Below are positions 47,661 to 56,586 of a stretch of 64,000 nt of DNA, piece after piece; position 1 is the stretch's first letter, and every line of letters starts with the position of its first letter. The position numbers were made by a program, and so were the translations under genes. Source of the stretch: an uncultured Alphaproteobacteria bacterium (GTDB taxonomy: Bacteria > Pseudomonadota > Alphaproteobacteria > Thalassobaculales > Thalassobaculaceae); the NCBI GenBank assembly GCA_937776645.1, contig CALMRI010000004.1, positions 1 to 64,000 of the forward strand. The letters are read 5' to 3'. The notes below the pieces were generated by a model. It ran no database searches. It was not told the origin of the DNA and saw only the letters and a list, made by a program, of their open reading frames with translations.

Positions 47661-47945
47661 ATGACCAAGTCCGAGTTAATTATGAGGTTGGCGGAAGCCA
47701 ATCCGCATCTTTACCAGCGTGACGTGGAACGGATAGTCTCGACTATTTTCGAGGAGATCTCCAACGCGCTGGAAAATGGTGATCGAGTAGAGGTGCGTGG
47801 CTTCGGGTCCTTCTCGATCAAGCGGCGCGATGCTCGAGCCGGGCGTAATCCCCGGACCGGAGACGCGGTAACCGTCAGCGAGAAATGCGTCCCGTATTTC
47901 AAGACCGGAAAGCAGTTGCGCGAGCGTTTGAACCCGTCTTCCTAA
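47661..47945 (+). CDS. ihfB: Integration host factor subunit beta
   Basis: A 94-aa DNA-bending protein of the HU/IHF family that pairs with IhfA at specific sites. The beta-arm region has RNPRTGD with the intercalating proline, preceded by [20 protein letters not shown] and followed by [15 protein letters not shown], the IhfB-type end. Its place after rpsA is the classical one. The ribosome site is weak. The gene is intact although its neighbour rpsA is not. Confidence 0.95.
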   Translation: MTKSELIMRLAEANPHLYQRDVERIVSTIFEEISNALENGDRVEVRGFGSFSIKRRDARAGRNPRTGDAVTVSEKCVPYFKTGKQLRERLNPSS

Positions 47946-48000
47946 TGCTCCGAGCCCGGTTTAGGTCGTGATGAATGGCCTCATAAAGCCATGCTAAGCG

Positions 48001-48231
48001 TCATCTCAGTTTTAGTTTATGAAGCTTCTGGTTTGCTCGAGACAGATCAGAGCGGTTTGCCTCGCAGTCGTTCTGCCTGAGGGCATCGAAGATGTTGCAG
48101 ATGCGCCGCCGAAATGCGCCATGTTGCTCGGGAGACCTTTTCAAACTTTCGGTCGCCACGAGGAGCACACAAATTTGATAATCATATCGATGGTTGACCC
48201 ATCTGACCCCAACGACCCTCGCAAAGCTCAT
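48001..48231 (-). CDS. Possible small protein after manC (about 76 aa)
   Basis: An open frame that can start at ATG 48231 (or TTG 48246, overlapping the manC stop). The product is basic, rich in R, N and Q, with two cysteines and no membrane segment. I recognise no family. Position right behind manC would allow translational coupling, but the lower GC and the lack of a ribosome site make it doubtful. The remaining gap 47946-48000 is empty. Confidence 0.25.
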   Translation of the reverse strand: MSFARVVGVRWVNHRYDYQICVLLVATESLKRSPEQHGAFRRRICNIFDALRQNDCEANRSDLSRANQKLHKLKLR

Positions 48232-48242
48232 GACGGTTTCCC

Positions 48243-49679
48243 TCAACCGCGTCCATAGACATCATCGTAGCGCTCGATATCGTCTTCGCCCAGATAATCT
48301 CCGGATTGAACCTCGATGATCACCAGTGTATCGCTGCAGGCGTTCTCCAGACGATGCACCCAGCCGAGCGGTATATCGATCGATTGGTTACGCTGCAGCG
48401 TCGTCGTTTCAAGTGTCTGCAAGTTCGCACCCCGGGTGACCCTGGCGGCGCCGCCGATTACCACCCAGTGCTCCGATCGTCGCTGATGGCTTTGCAATGA
48501 GAGTGCCCCGCCAGGCTTTACGGTAATCCGCTTGACCTGATAAGTGGGGCCGGAATCGATACCCTCGAAGGTTCCCCAGGGCCGATGGACCAGCGCGTGA
48601 GCCGTCGGCTCGGGCCGCCCCGCCGCCTTCAAAGCATCAACCGCCAATTTCACGTCCTGGGCGTGGCTCATACCGACCACCAGAACCGCGTCCGAGGTTT
48701 CGGCGACGATGACGTTCTCGACACCAATCGCCGTGACCTGACGGGACTCGGCGCGGATCAGGGCGTTACGAACGTCGTGCGTAAAAACGTCACCAATCAG
48801 TGCATTGGCGTGCTCGTCCTGCTCCGAAATCTCCCAAAGCGCGGTCCAGGAGCCGACGTCGCTCCATCCCGGGTCGACCGGCACCACGGCGGCCTTGTCG
48901 GTTTTCTCCATGACAGCGTAGTCGATGGAAATCGACGGCGCGCTGCTGAAGGCGACGGGATCAGGACGCAGGAAACCAAGATCACTGGTCGCCGCCTCCA
49001 AAGCGGCCCGGCAGGCGGTCTCAATCTCCGGCGCAAGACGCTTCAGCTCATCGAGATAGGTGCTAGCGCGAAACAGGAACAAGCTGGCGTTCCATAGATA
49101 ATCACCGGAGGCTACATACGCCTTGGCGGTTTCGAAATCCGGCTTTTCGACAAAACTGTCCACCGCATGACAGCCGGCGGCGCCATCGATCACCGCCCCG
49201 ACCTTGATATGGCCATAGCCGGTTTCCGGGCGATGGGGTCGAATACCAAAGGTTACCAGTTCGCCCTGCTCGGCCGCTGCGACGCCGGTTAGGATCGCCT
49301 CGCGCAGCACGTCGGGTTTGCTCACCACATGATCCGAGGCCAGCAACAGAACCAGGCCGTTCGGATCGTCCCGCGCCACCCGCAATGCCGCCAGCGCGGC
49401 GGCTGGTGCGGTGTTGCGGCCCTCTGGTTCCAGGATTATGACAGATGGCGTCACATCGATCTGGCGCAACTGCTCGGCCACGATGAACCGGTGTTCGGCA
49501 TTGCAGATCACCATGGGATCAGTGAATTGATCGTGATCGCGGACACGCGAGGCCGTCTCCTGCAGCATGGTGCGAGAGCTGGTTAGAGCTAGTAGCTGCT
49601 TAGGAAACAGGGCCCTGGAAACCGGCCACAGGCGGGTCCCGGAACCTCCCGAAAGGATCACCGGATGGATAGTAGCCAT
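48243..49679 (-). CDS. manC: Mannose-1-phosphate guanylyltransferase / mannose-6-phosphate isomerase
   Basis: A 478-aa bifunctional enzyme (ManC/CpsB/XanB type) that makes GDP-mannose from mannose-1-phosphate and GTP, and has a type II phosphomannose isomerase cupin. N-terminus ILSGGSGTRLWPVSR with FPKQLLAL (nucleotide loop), FVEKPD in the sugar site; C-terminal HRPWGTFEGID ... LQSHQRRSEHWVVI cupin with its metal histidines and IEVQSGDYLGEDDIERYDD. AAGGA precedes the ATG. GDP-mannose would feed exopolysaccharide or O-antigen synthesis; no glycosyltransferase is next to it. Confidence 0.93.
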   Translation of the reverse strand: MATIHPVILSGGSGTRLWPVSRALFPKQLLALTSSRTMLQETASRVRDHDQFTDPMVICNAEHRFIVAEQLRQIDVTPSVIILEPEGRNTAPAAALAALRVARDDPNGLVLLLASDHVVSKPDVLREAILTGVAAAEQGELVTFGIRPHRPETGYGHIKVGAVIDGAAGCHAVDSFVEKPDFETAKAYVASGDYLWNASLFLFRASTYLDELKRLAPEIETACRAALEAATSDLGFLRPDPVAFSSAPSISIDYAVMEKTDKAAVVPVDPGWSDVGSWTALWEISEQDEHANALIGDVFTHDVRNALIRAESRQVTAIGVENVIVAETSDAVLVVGMSHAQDVKLAVDALKAAGRPEPTAHALVHRPWGTFEGIDSGPTYQVKRITVKPGGALSLQSHQRRSEHWVVIGGAARVTRGANLQTLETTTLQRNQSIDIPLGWVHRLENACSDTLVIIEVQSGDYLGEDDIERYDDVYGRG

Positions 49680-49765
49680 GGGTCCTTCGCAAGCATCGGG
49701 GTTGACCAGAGGGAGCCTCCACCCCAGGCTCTATCAGCTATTGCAATGAGACGAAAGGGGCGGCG

Positions 49766-50678
49766 ATGATCGTGGTGTTCGGCTCGGTGAACGCGGATCT
49801 GTTCCTGAATGTGGCGCGATTGCCGGCGCGGGGCGAAACGGTGCTGTGCCCAACCTATATCTTCCGGCCCGGCGGCAAGGGCGCCAACCAGGCGGTGGCC
49901 GCGGCTGCCGCTGGTGGGGCGGTCAAGATGATCGGCCGCGTCGGACGCGATCCCTATGCTCAACCGGTTCTCGACGCCCTGCGCGCGGCCGGGGTGGATG
50001 CCAGTCTGGTAGAGCAGAGCGATGGCGTGACCGGCACCGCCGCCGTCATGGTCGAGGCCGGTGGCGAGAACCAGATTGTTGTCGCCAGCGGCGCCAATAT
50101 GCAGGTAACGGCCGACCAGATTCCCGATGCGCTGCTGACCAAGGGCACCACTTTGTTGCTGCAGATGGAGCTCCCTGTCGAGGAAATCGAGGCCGCGATC
50201 TGGCGGGCTCGACAATCCGGATGCAGAATCATTCTTAATCTCGCGCCGGCGTTGCCGATTGCCGAAGCCGCAATACGCGACTGCGACGTGTTGGTTTTGA
50301 ATCAGGGCGAGGCCAATAGCCTGGCCGGCGTTGAGCGGGATCCGGGAGAGCAGGCCGCTGCTTTCGCCCAGCGTTATGCGCTGGATTGTATCATCACGCT
50401 TGGTGGCCGAGGTGCGGTGCTTGCGACATCGGATACCTTGCTCCGGATTGGCGCGTTGGACATCGAGCCGGTTGATACCGTCGGCGCCGGCGACGCCTTC
50501 GTCGGGAGTCCTGGCAACCTGCCTGGATAGCGGGGCGGCGATCAGCTATGCGCTACGCCAAGCCAGTGTTGCGGCCGGTCTCGCCTGCTTGCAGGAAGGC
50601 GCCCAATCCGGCCTACCGACCAGGGCGGAGATCGAAAGCGTGTCACCCCGGCTTGCCCCGCCCTGGATGCTGATCTAA
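49766..50678 (+). CDS. rbsK: Ribokinase (PfkB family), one frameshift near its end
   Basis: Phosphorylates ribose or a related sugar/nucleoside. N-terminal GSVNADLFLNVARLPARGET and the GGKGANQAVAAAAAG signature 1, LQMELPVE, and NQGEANSLAGVE. The catalytic motif DTVGAGDAFVG lies at about residue 245. Right behind it, one extra A at 50517 breaks the frame; without it the protein runs on (VLATCLDSGAAISYALRQAS) to about 303 aa, the family length. Sequence error is likely. It is divergent from manC. The start has AAAGGGG. Ribose itself is not proven as substrate. Confidence 0.85.
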
Positions 50679-50709
50679 GCCGGAATACCCATCCTAGGGA
50701 ACGTAATTC

Positions 50710-50814
50710 ATGCCGGTGTTTTTTGACGGTGATCAGGTGTTTGGAGAAAGCGGCCAGCTGTTACCGGACCACGGCATGATGGTCGACGATATCGACGGGC
50801 CGCATTTTCGATAG
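50710..50814 (+). pseudogene. N-terminal remnant of an amidohydrolase
   Basis: Thirty-four codons, starting MPVFFDGDQVFGESGQLLPD then HGMMVDDIDG, match the first beta strands of imidazolonepropionase-like amidohydrolases (xxVFDGESGxLLPDHGVLVED pattern). A TAG follows and the sequence turns AT-rich within a few bases. The same gene resumes at 52347 on the far side of the AT-rich island. Confidence 0.7.
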
Positions 50815-50822
50815 TGAAATAT

Positions 50823-51263
50823 TTAGAGGTATTCCGTAGTGTTTTTGTATTTTTTATAGAAATTTTTATAAGATATCATTTCATCATCTATATTTGTTAA
50901 TTGAGAATAATAAGACAGTTCTAATAGTATACCTTTCAAAAATTCCCGACGTTTCCCTGATGTTAGCTCTATTGAAAAATGTAAATTATATCTAGAGAAA
51001 AACTCCATAAATGACTTTTTTCTATTTTTTGAATTTTTGATAATTGCAGCACAGAACAAAATATAATTGTAGGTTCATCCGGTAAATTATTCTTTATTAC
51101 ATTTTCTAACTCAAAAAAACCTATTGAATAAAACTCCCTCTTGGACAACTCTTGAGATTTCTAACGATTGATTCTGGGCATACTGTGCATTTATAAAATT
51201 TTGCCCCCTCATAGGAATTTGCCAAATTCCAAAAGAAATTGATGTAATTAATGATATTACCAT
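50823..51263 (-). pseudogene. Possible sporadic-carbohydrate-cluster protein (LIC12192-like), frameshifted
   Basis: Starts MVISLITSISFGIWQIPMRG, runs to about 51146, then needs one base removed (GAGGGAG) to continue as EFYSIGFFELENVIKNN ... IIFCSAIIKNSKNRKKSFMEFF and HFSIELTSG. The pattern 'short strand, -R-xx-F, then HF-x-E' resembles the small LIC12192-type proteins of the sporadic carbohydrate cluster, which lie in surface-sugar loci; the match is weak. The sequence is low GC, lysine- and asparagine-rich, unlike its surroundings. It directly follows the oxygenase-like gene, as it does in such clusters. Confidence 0.4.
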
Positions 51264-51276
51264 ACTTATAATTTTA

Positions 51277-51996
51277 TTATTTCAAAAACTCATTAAATTT
51301 TTGATATAGTGGTTTATTAACACTCTGAAATCTAACATCGGCAGAAATTTTAGCTTTTTTTACTGAATGCTTTATAGTCCCATGATAAACAAAACTATTA
51401 AATAACAAAGCCTCTCCATATCTAATTTTAGGAAAATGAATGTGATCCTTTATAATATCCCAACGACTTTGTGTTTGATTACTCAATTCATAATCACAGA
51501 GCTCAACTGATTTATCACTGTCAATAATAAATATTCCCGATTGATGTTCAACATCATTAAAAGGAACCCAAAGATTAAACGTAAATGGCGAGTGTCCAGC
51601 CATCAGCTCTGTATAGGGAAGCGTTTGAGTAGTGGTTTTTTCTGATAAATTTAATTGTATCTGAGGGTATCTTTGAACACACAGCTCGGATCGAAATATA
51701 TTTTTAATATTATTGGAAAAATAGTTTAACATTTTTTGATTTAAATCTTTGATATATATTTTCGAATCGTATTAATTATTTCATCATTGAAATTTTTAGA
51801 TTTTTAGATTTTTAGATTTTACCCATAAATCATTTATATTTAATATTTTATTTTTTTGAAACGTTTGGTTTATTTCATCATTTAATATTAAAGATTTAAT
51901 TACTTCTATTTTCATTTCTGATATATCTTTAATGTTATCACATTTTAGTTTTACCCAACCTCTTTTCTTTAATTTGGTAGTTGCAAATTTTATCAT
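51277..51996 (-). pseudogene. 2OG-Fe(II) oxygenase-like protein of the sporadic carbohydrate cluster, frameshifted
   Basis: N-part MIKFATTKLKKRGWVKLKCD ... LWVKSKNLK; C-part LNYFSNNIKNIFRSELCVQR with LPYTELMAGHSPFTFNLWVPFNDV, RYGEALLFNSFVYHGT and ISADVRFQSVNKP. The last stretches carry the H...H/R pattern of the double-stranded beta-helix oxygenases (YHG and DVRF) and strongly recall the SpoChoClust_2 type. The halves are in different frames: one shift lies in an 8-bp tandem repeat at 51793-51816, the other near 51750. A phase-variable or error-damaged gene are both possible. Confidence 0.55.
51793..51816. repeat. Tandem 8-bp repeat (TTTTTAGA x3)
   Basis: Three exact head-to-tail copies followed by TTTT, inside the oxygenase-like gene exactly where its frame breaks. 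Gain or loss of one copy changes the frame by two. Confidence 0.85.
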
Positions 51997-52346
51997 GGAT
52001 GATCCCACCCCGCTGGCAGATGCTATGCAAGAACCATTATCACACAATAATACTATAAAATGTCTCGACTATTGACGTTTTATTACTTATGAAGTCCCAA
52101 TACCCATATGCTCTTTTGATTCACATATAAAATTTGGCAGTGTTGGGGCATTTAACTATTTTCACATCGCCTTCACGCAAATGATATGTTGTGTTTAGGG
52201 GTTATCTTCTAGCTTTGTGTTCTCTAGTGACTGGACTTCCCTTATCAAAGTTGTATAGCAACTGCAAAAGGGCATCAATCCACCTAGGCCATAGATAGAT
52301 ATATATGAAAAAATAAAGGGTGATGGGTAAGATCACTGCATTTTCA

Positions 52347-52937
52347 AATCCGTACGCGGTGGTATTGCCTCGATACAGCATGGTATTTTTATGACCGATG
52401 ACTGCATCGGGGAAATTTTGACGACGGGAACCCATCTGGTGCCGACCTTGGCGGCCGTCCGCAATATTATGAGCCATACAGACTAGGGCGTCCCCGACTA
52501 TGTGTATAGAGAAGGCGGGGCGGGCCCTGGAGATTCGATGAGGCGTCGGTGCGCCGTTCAATTTCCACGGCGCCAACGCGCTAGAGCTGGCCTACATGGT
52601 AGGACATCGGTATCCCGCCCACCGATGCCATGGTGATTGCGCCCGTAACGCCGTCGACCGTCTGACCCTTGGCGATTGCGGCGCTATCGCCGCCGCCAAG
52701 CAGGCGGATTTGCTGTTGGTCGACGGTAATCCCGGCGAACCAGCCGCCCAGGTCACCGAGGCGCCAAATCACCGTCTGGTGGTTAAAGCTGGCCAAATCG
52801 TCCATGATCGCGAGAATGGCCATCGTGATCATGGACAATTTGGCCAACTTTCACCGCCGGCAGCGCGGGTTTTTAATTTCCCGGCGCGAACCGACCTTCG
52901 CCCTCTCCATCGGCGGGGGGAGCAAACAAGGACCTGA
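52347..52937 (+). pseudogene. C-terminal part of the split amidohydrolase
   Basis: Resumes as RGGIASIQHGIFMTDDCIGE then LVPTLAAVRNIMSHTD, a TAG, GVPDYVYREGG, a gap, then GIPPTDAMVIA and, one base out of frame, NAVDRLTLGDCGAIAAAKQA with DLLLVDGNP. IQHGIFMTDD (metal-site His region) and the GDCGAIAAAKQADLLLVDG end are typical of Xaa-Pro dipeptidase/imidazolonepropionase-like amidohydrolases. The conserved Asp segment is missing. At least one stop and one frameshift show long-term loss. It ends just before the M20 gene, suggesting an old hydrolase pair. Confidence 0.75.
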
Positions 52938-52939
52938 TC

Positions 52940-54115
52940 ATGGCGATCATCAACCGTATAGCCGATTTTCACGACGAATTGACCGAGTGGCGCCGCGAGT
53001 TGCACCAACATCCCGAAACCGCCTTCGAGGAGATCTGGACCTCAGGTTTCGTCGCCGAGCGTCTTGAATCCTTCGGGATCGAGGTGCATCGCGGCTTGGC
53101 CAAGACCGGGGTGGTGGGCGTCCTCAAGGGCCAGGGTGGCGGTGATCGTAAAATCGCACTGCGCGCCGACATGGATGCGCTTGACCTGACTGAGGGTAAT
53201 GATTTCGAGCATAGATCAATCCATCCCGGCAAGATGCATGGTTGCGGCCATGACGGGCATACGACGATGTTGCTCGGCGCCGCCAAATATCTGGCCGAGA
53301 CCCGGAATTTCAACGGCACGGTCTATTTCATCTTTCAGCCGGCCGAGGAAAACGAGGGAGGCGGGCGGCGGATGGTCGAGGAAGGGTTGTTCGAGAAATT
53401 TCCCGCCGAGAGCGTCTGGGGCATGCACAATTGGCCGGGCATGCCGGTCGGTACCTTCGCCGCGCGGTCGGGTCCGATGATGGCGGCATACGATATGTTC
53501 GAGATCGACGTGACCGGCGTTGGCGGCCATGGCGCGATGCCGCATCTCGGGGTCGATCCGGTGCTGGTCGCCTCGCAGATCGTCGTTGCCCTGCAGTCTA
53601 TTGCCAGCCGCAACATCAACCCGATGGAATCGGTCGTCGTTTCGGTGACCCAGATCCATGGTGGTGACGCTTATAACGTGATCCCGCAGACGGTAAAGCT
53701 CGCCGGAACTTGCCGAGCTTTCAGCTCGAAAGTACATGACCAGATAGAGCCGCGGATGCGGCGGATCTGTGAGAACGTCGCCGAGGCTTTCGGGGCCAGC
53801 GCCGAGCTGCGCTATGAAAAACGCTATCCGCCAACGATCAATTCCGAGGCGGAAACGGAAATCGCCGCCGCCGTCGCCGCCGATATCAGTGGGGCCGAGT
53901 ACGTGGTGCGCGATCCGGAGCCCAGTATGGGCGCCGAGGATTTCGCCTTCATGCTCCAGGAAAAGCCAGGCTCCTATGTCTGGATCGGCAATGGTCCGGC
54001 TGGACCGGGTGAACAGCTACATAATCAAGGCTATGACTTTAATGACGAGGTGCTGCCGATCGGCGCCAGTTATTGGTCGCGGTTGGTTGAGACCCAACTA
54101 TCCCGAACCGCATAG
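52940..54115 (+). CDS. M20 family metallo-amidohydrolase (hippurate hydrolase/aminoacylase-like)
   Basis: A 391-aa di-zinc hydrolase that cleaves N-acyl amino acids. N-terminus LTEWRRELHQHPETAFEE; metal motif MHGCGHDGHTTMLLGAA near residue 97 with Cys and His; catalytic Glu in FQPAEENEGGG; dimerisation domain HGAMPHLGVDPV; C-terminal SMGAEDFAFMLQEKPGSYVWIGNG. The start has AAGGA upstream. It is probably the partner of the broken amidohydrolase, taking its N-acyl product; this is inference. It looks intact. Confidence 0.92.
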   Translation: MAIINRIADFHDELTEWRRELHQHPETAFEEIWTSGFVAERLESFGIEVHRGLAKTGVVGVLKGQGGGDRKIALRADMDALDLTEGNDFEHRSIHPGKMHGCGHDGHTTMLLGAAKYLAETRNFNGTVYFIFQPAEENEGGGRRMVEEGLFEKFPAESVWGMHNWPGMPVGTFAARSGPMMAAYDMFEIDVTGVGGHGAMPHLGVDPVLVASQIVVALQSIASRNINPMESVVVSVTQIHGGDAYNVIPQTVKLAGTCRAFSSKVHDQIEPRMRRICENVAEAFGASAELRYEKRYPPTINSEAETEIAAAVAADISGAEYVVRDPEPSMGAEDFAFMLQEKPGSYVWIGNGPAGPGEQLHNQGYDFNDEVLPIGASYWSRLVETQLSRTA

Positions 54116-54156
54116 ACCCACCCAAAGCCGGTAACACCTAGGGAAGCCAAGTCTCT

Positions 54157-54733
54157 ATGCTATCCGTTTCGGGACTGCAACACGCAAACTGTGGCCCAAC
54201 GGGGCTTGGTCCGGTGACTTTCGAGATTCGTCGGGGCACCTGCGTTGCGATTGTTGGGGCCTCGGGCCCAGGCAAGTCTCTGCTACTCCGGGCGATCAAT
54301 GATTTGGATGTCTCCGAAGGAACGATTCGTCTGGACGGGATGGACCGCGAGTCGATTTCAGCGACCGAATGGCGCGCGCGTCGGTTAGCTCGCGGCCGAG
54401 CCCGGCTGGTGGGGCGATACCGTCGCCGAGCATTTCCTGGATTGGTCGGCTACGCGCGAGACCATAGAGCGTCTCGGTTTCGCCCGGCTTCTCGAGCGCG
54501 GCCCGCGAGCCCTGCTGTTGGATGAGCCGACCGGCAGGCTGGATACACGCAGCGAGGCGGTCGTCGAGACGATGGTCCGGGAAAGATTGGCCGCCGGCTG
54601 CTGTTGTTTGTTGGTCACCCATAATGCCGAGCAGATGCGTCGCCTCGCCAAGACCGGTTATGAGCTGTCTGCCGGCCATCTTGCAGAGGTCTGGGCCACA
54701 CGAACTACATCGCCCTCGACCATTGGGACCTGA
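54157..54733 (+). pseudogene. ABC ATPase of a FetA/YbbL-type exporter, decayed
   Basis: Iron-exporter-type ATPase. N-part has Walker A GASGPGKS (Pro replaces the usual Ser). The frame is lost near 54395 and EPGWWGDTVAEHFLDWSATR continues in another. From LGFARLLERG it jumps straight to PRALLLDEPTGRLD (Walker B), so roughly 30-35 residues with the ABC signature (LSTGERQRLALARAL in relatives) are absent. The H-loop (LLVTHN) remains. Without the C-loop it cannot hydrolyse ATP normally. It ends within the start of the permease gene (TGATG overlap). Confidence 0.85.
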
Positions 54734-55445
54734 TGATCGCGGCAAGCTTGTTGCTGGTCAACGGCGGCCTATCTCTGACGGTCGATCTCGGTGTCTGGTG
54801 CTGGAGGTGTTGTTCACCTCGCTGTCGCCGCTCTGGCCGGCTTTGGCGGTCATCGCAATGCTACTTTTCGCTGGTCGCGAGGTGATGACGCGTCAACGTC
54901 GCCGGCTGCGCGGTTTTTGGTCCTATGGCCTGGGAACCGGTGCGGTGGCCATGGCGTCGGTGCTGGTAACGGCTTTTGCCCTGACCACACAAGTGGCGCC
55001 GGATCCCTGGTACCACCCCCAATACGCGGTGCCGCTTCTTGGCATGGTGCTCGGCAATACGCTGACCGGGGTCGGATTGGCGCTCGATGCCCTCACTTCC
55101 GGCCTGGTTACCGGGCGGGTCGGCGTGGAGGCGCGCTTGGCGCTTGGCGAAACCATTCGCCGCGCCACCCTGCCGGTGGTCCACACGGCGTTGCGCACCG
55201 CGCTGATGCCGACCGTTAACGCGATGGCGGCGACCGGTCTCGTCACTTTGCCGGAGATGATGACCGGTCAGATCCTCTCGGGCGTCGAACCGGAAGAGGC
55301 GGTGAAGTATCAGTTACTGGTGATGTTCCTGATTTCCGGCGGCACTGCGATCGGCTCCATTGCTGCGGTTCACGGCAGTATTTGGCGCCTGACCGACCGC
55401 CGTCAACGGCTCAGGCTCGACCGACTTTCCGTTCCATCCGGGTAA
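54733..55445 (+). pseudogene. FetB/YbbM-type iron export permease, internal deletion
   Basis: UPF0014-family membrane permease that works with FetA to export iron. The first helix (MIAASLLLVNGGLSLTVDLG) is in one frame; the rest, from LVLEVLFTSLSPLWPALAVI to the end, is in another. Between them some 25-30 residues that usually hold helix 2 (RTxxQL.LvG region) are missing. The later helices, with GMVLGNTLTGVGLALDAL and ATLPVVHTALRTALMPTVNA, and TGLVTLPEMMTGQILSG are complete. Together with the damaged FetA this shows an iron exporter being lost. Confidence 0.82.
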
Positions 55446-55519
55446 CCGTTTGTGGATTAGTGGACGCGGGTGGGGCTGTAGATCCAGCCATCGCCGTCAT
55501 GACGCGCGTAGACATCGAT

Positions 55520-55843
55520 TTATTGGTCATGGCGCGTGCAACACGAGAAAATCGGCAGGGTCACAAAACTGGTCAGTATGAAGGAAATCGTTTCGTTACC
55601 GAAGAGCTGGGCGGGGACCCAAAATTTTTCAGTCTTGTTCCGTGCCCGTCGGAAAGTCACCCGCTCACGGGATTTCAACTGCGCCCGGTCGATGATGGTG
55701 AAAGGCGCACGATCACGCAAACAGTGCCGGAGCCGCCTATGCCGGGCGGCGGTTTGCCCCCGCGAAGCTTCATGATCCTCCTCCTCGCAGGCGGCGAGGA
55801 GGAGGATCAGGGCAAGAGCCCATCGAAGAGGAGCGCGACACAT
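55520..55843 (-). CDS. Putative small lipoprotein
   Basis: Up to 107 aa beginning MCRAPLRWALALILLLAAC, a good lipoprotein signal with lipobox LAAC, then an acidic EEED run. The later part loses a natural look and may be in the wrong frame (an alternative frame reads PPPGIGGSGTVCVIV), so the gene could be frameshifted. The signal and acidic run lie in a 35-base perfect hairpin (55774-55808). No family is recognised. Both neighbours are on other transcripts. Confidence 0.4.
   Translation of the reverse strand: MCRAPLRWALALILLLAACEEEDHEASRGQTAARHRRLRHCLRDRAPFTIIDRAQLKSRERVTFRRARNKTEKFWVPAQLFGNETISFILTSFVTLPIFSCCTRHDQ
55774..55808. repeat. Perfect hairpin, 14-bp stem and 7-base loop
   Basis: GATCCTCCTCCTCG and its exact complement around CAGGCGG. 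On the minus strand it codes the LLLAACEEED part of the putative lipoprotein. It has no T-run. Confidence 0.8.
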
Positions 55844-55942
55844 GGTCGAGACTTAGTCCGAACCCCGACCCGGTGAAAGCGGTCCCGCCAGGATTTTGCG
55901 AAAAAGTGGCCTTGACGGATGCCGCCGAGGTTTAGCGTTGAA

Positions 55943-56323
55943 CTAAATGCCCTTTTCCTTGAACACTTCACGGGCCTGCCGGAAACCCTCGACGGCGCAG
56001 GGGAACCCGGCATAGCCGCCGACCTGGATCAGGATCTCGGCAATCTCGTCCTTGGTCACCCCGTTGTTGAGCGCACCACCCAGATGCAGGCGAAATTCGT
56101 GTGGTCGGCCAAGCGCCGCGAGCATGGCGATGTTGATCATGCTGCGAGTCTTCAGCGGCAGTCCTTCGCGACCCCAAATGGCGCCCCAGGCATGGGTGGT
56201 GACGAACTCCTGCAGCTTCAGGGCGAACTCGTCAGCATTGTTGATCGAGTTATTCACATACTCTTCGCCAAGCACTTGTTTGCGGGTCGCGAGGCCTTGG
56301 TCGAATAGGTCCTTGGTGTCCAT
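55943..56323 (-). CDS. Carboxymuconolactone decarboxylase family protein
   Basis: A 126-aa AhpD-fold protein like PcaC (4-carboxymuconolactone decarboxylase of the protocatechuate branch). It has KTRSMINIAMLAALGRPHEFRLHLGGALNNGVTKDEIAEIL, covering the family's active-site His and acidic residues, and ends EVFKEKGI. No CxxC pair is seen, which speaks for PcaC rather than AhpD peroxidase. The ATG at 56323 has GGAGAG six bases upstream; longer frames are not supported. It is transcribed alone, so assignment to a pathway is not firm. Confidence 0.85.
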   Translation of the reverse strand: MDTKDLFDQGLATRKQVLGEEYVNNSINNADEFALKLQEFVTTHAWGAIWGREGLPLKTRSMINIAMLAALGRPHEFRLHLGGALNNGVTKDEIAEILIQVGGYAGFPCAVEGFRQAREVFKEKGI

Positions 56324-56586
56324 GGGATCTCTCCAGGTTTTCGGATTATGACGGCGCGAGACTAGCGGAAAATTTCCGCGTCGGAGCCCAGCAGGGTGAT
56401 ATGTTGGGCAGCGCGCCCGGAATATGGTTTTAGGGTCGGCTGGATGGTCGATCAAATAGCGAACGAACAACCCACAAGGGTTAGTCCTCGCGTTGTCACT
56501 CCAGCGCAGTTGATGGTAATCTTTCGGCAATGAAGTCTCCGGCCCTGATGTTCCGAGACGCGACCGTGCTGCAAGGGAGATCCGTG

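Larger units (their letters stand above)
50815..52346. mobile_element. AT-rich foreign island inserted in an amidohydrolase gene
   Basis: About 1.5 kb of very AT-rich DNA in an otherwise GC-rich window, with sharp borders inside one amidohydrolase gene. It carries two damaged genes on the minus strand. No transposase, integrase, terminal inverted repeat or target duplication is visible. The part 52048-52346 has no recognised gene. It replaced the middle of the host gene, so insertion went with deletion. Confidence 0.8.

Noticed and set aside
52202-52576. A 124-codon minus-strand frame at the right edge of the AT-rich island
   Set aside because: The plus strand of its second half is clearly amidohydrolase sequence, so this frame is a shadow spanning the junction.
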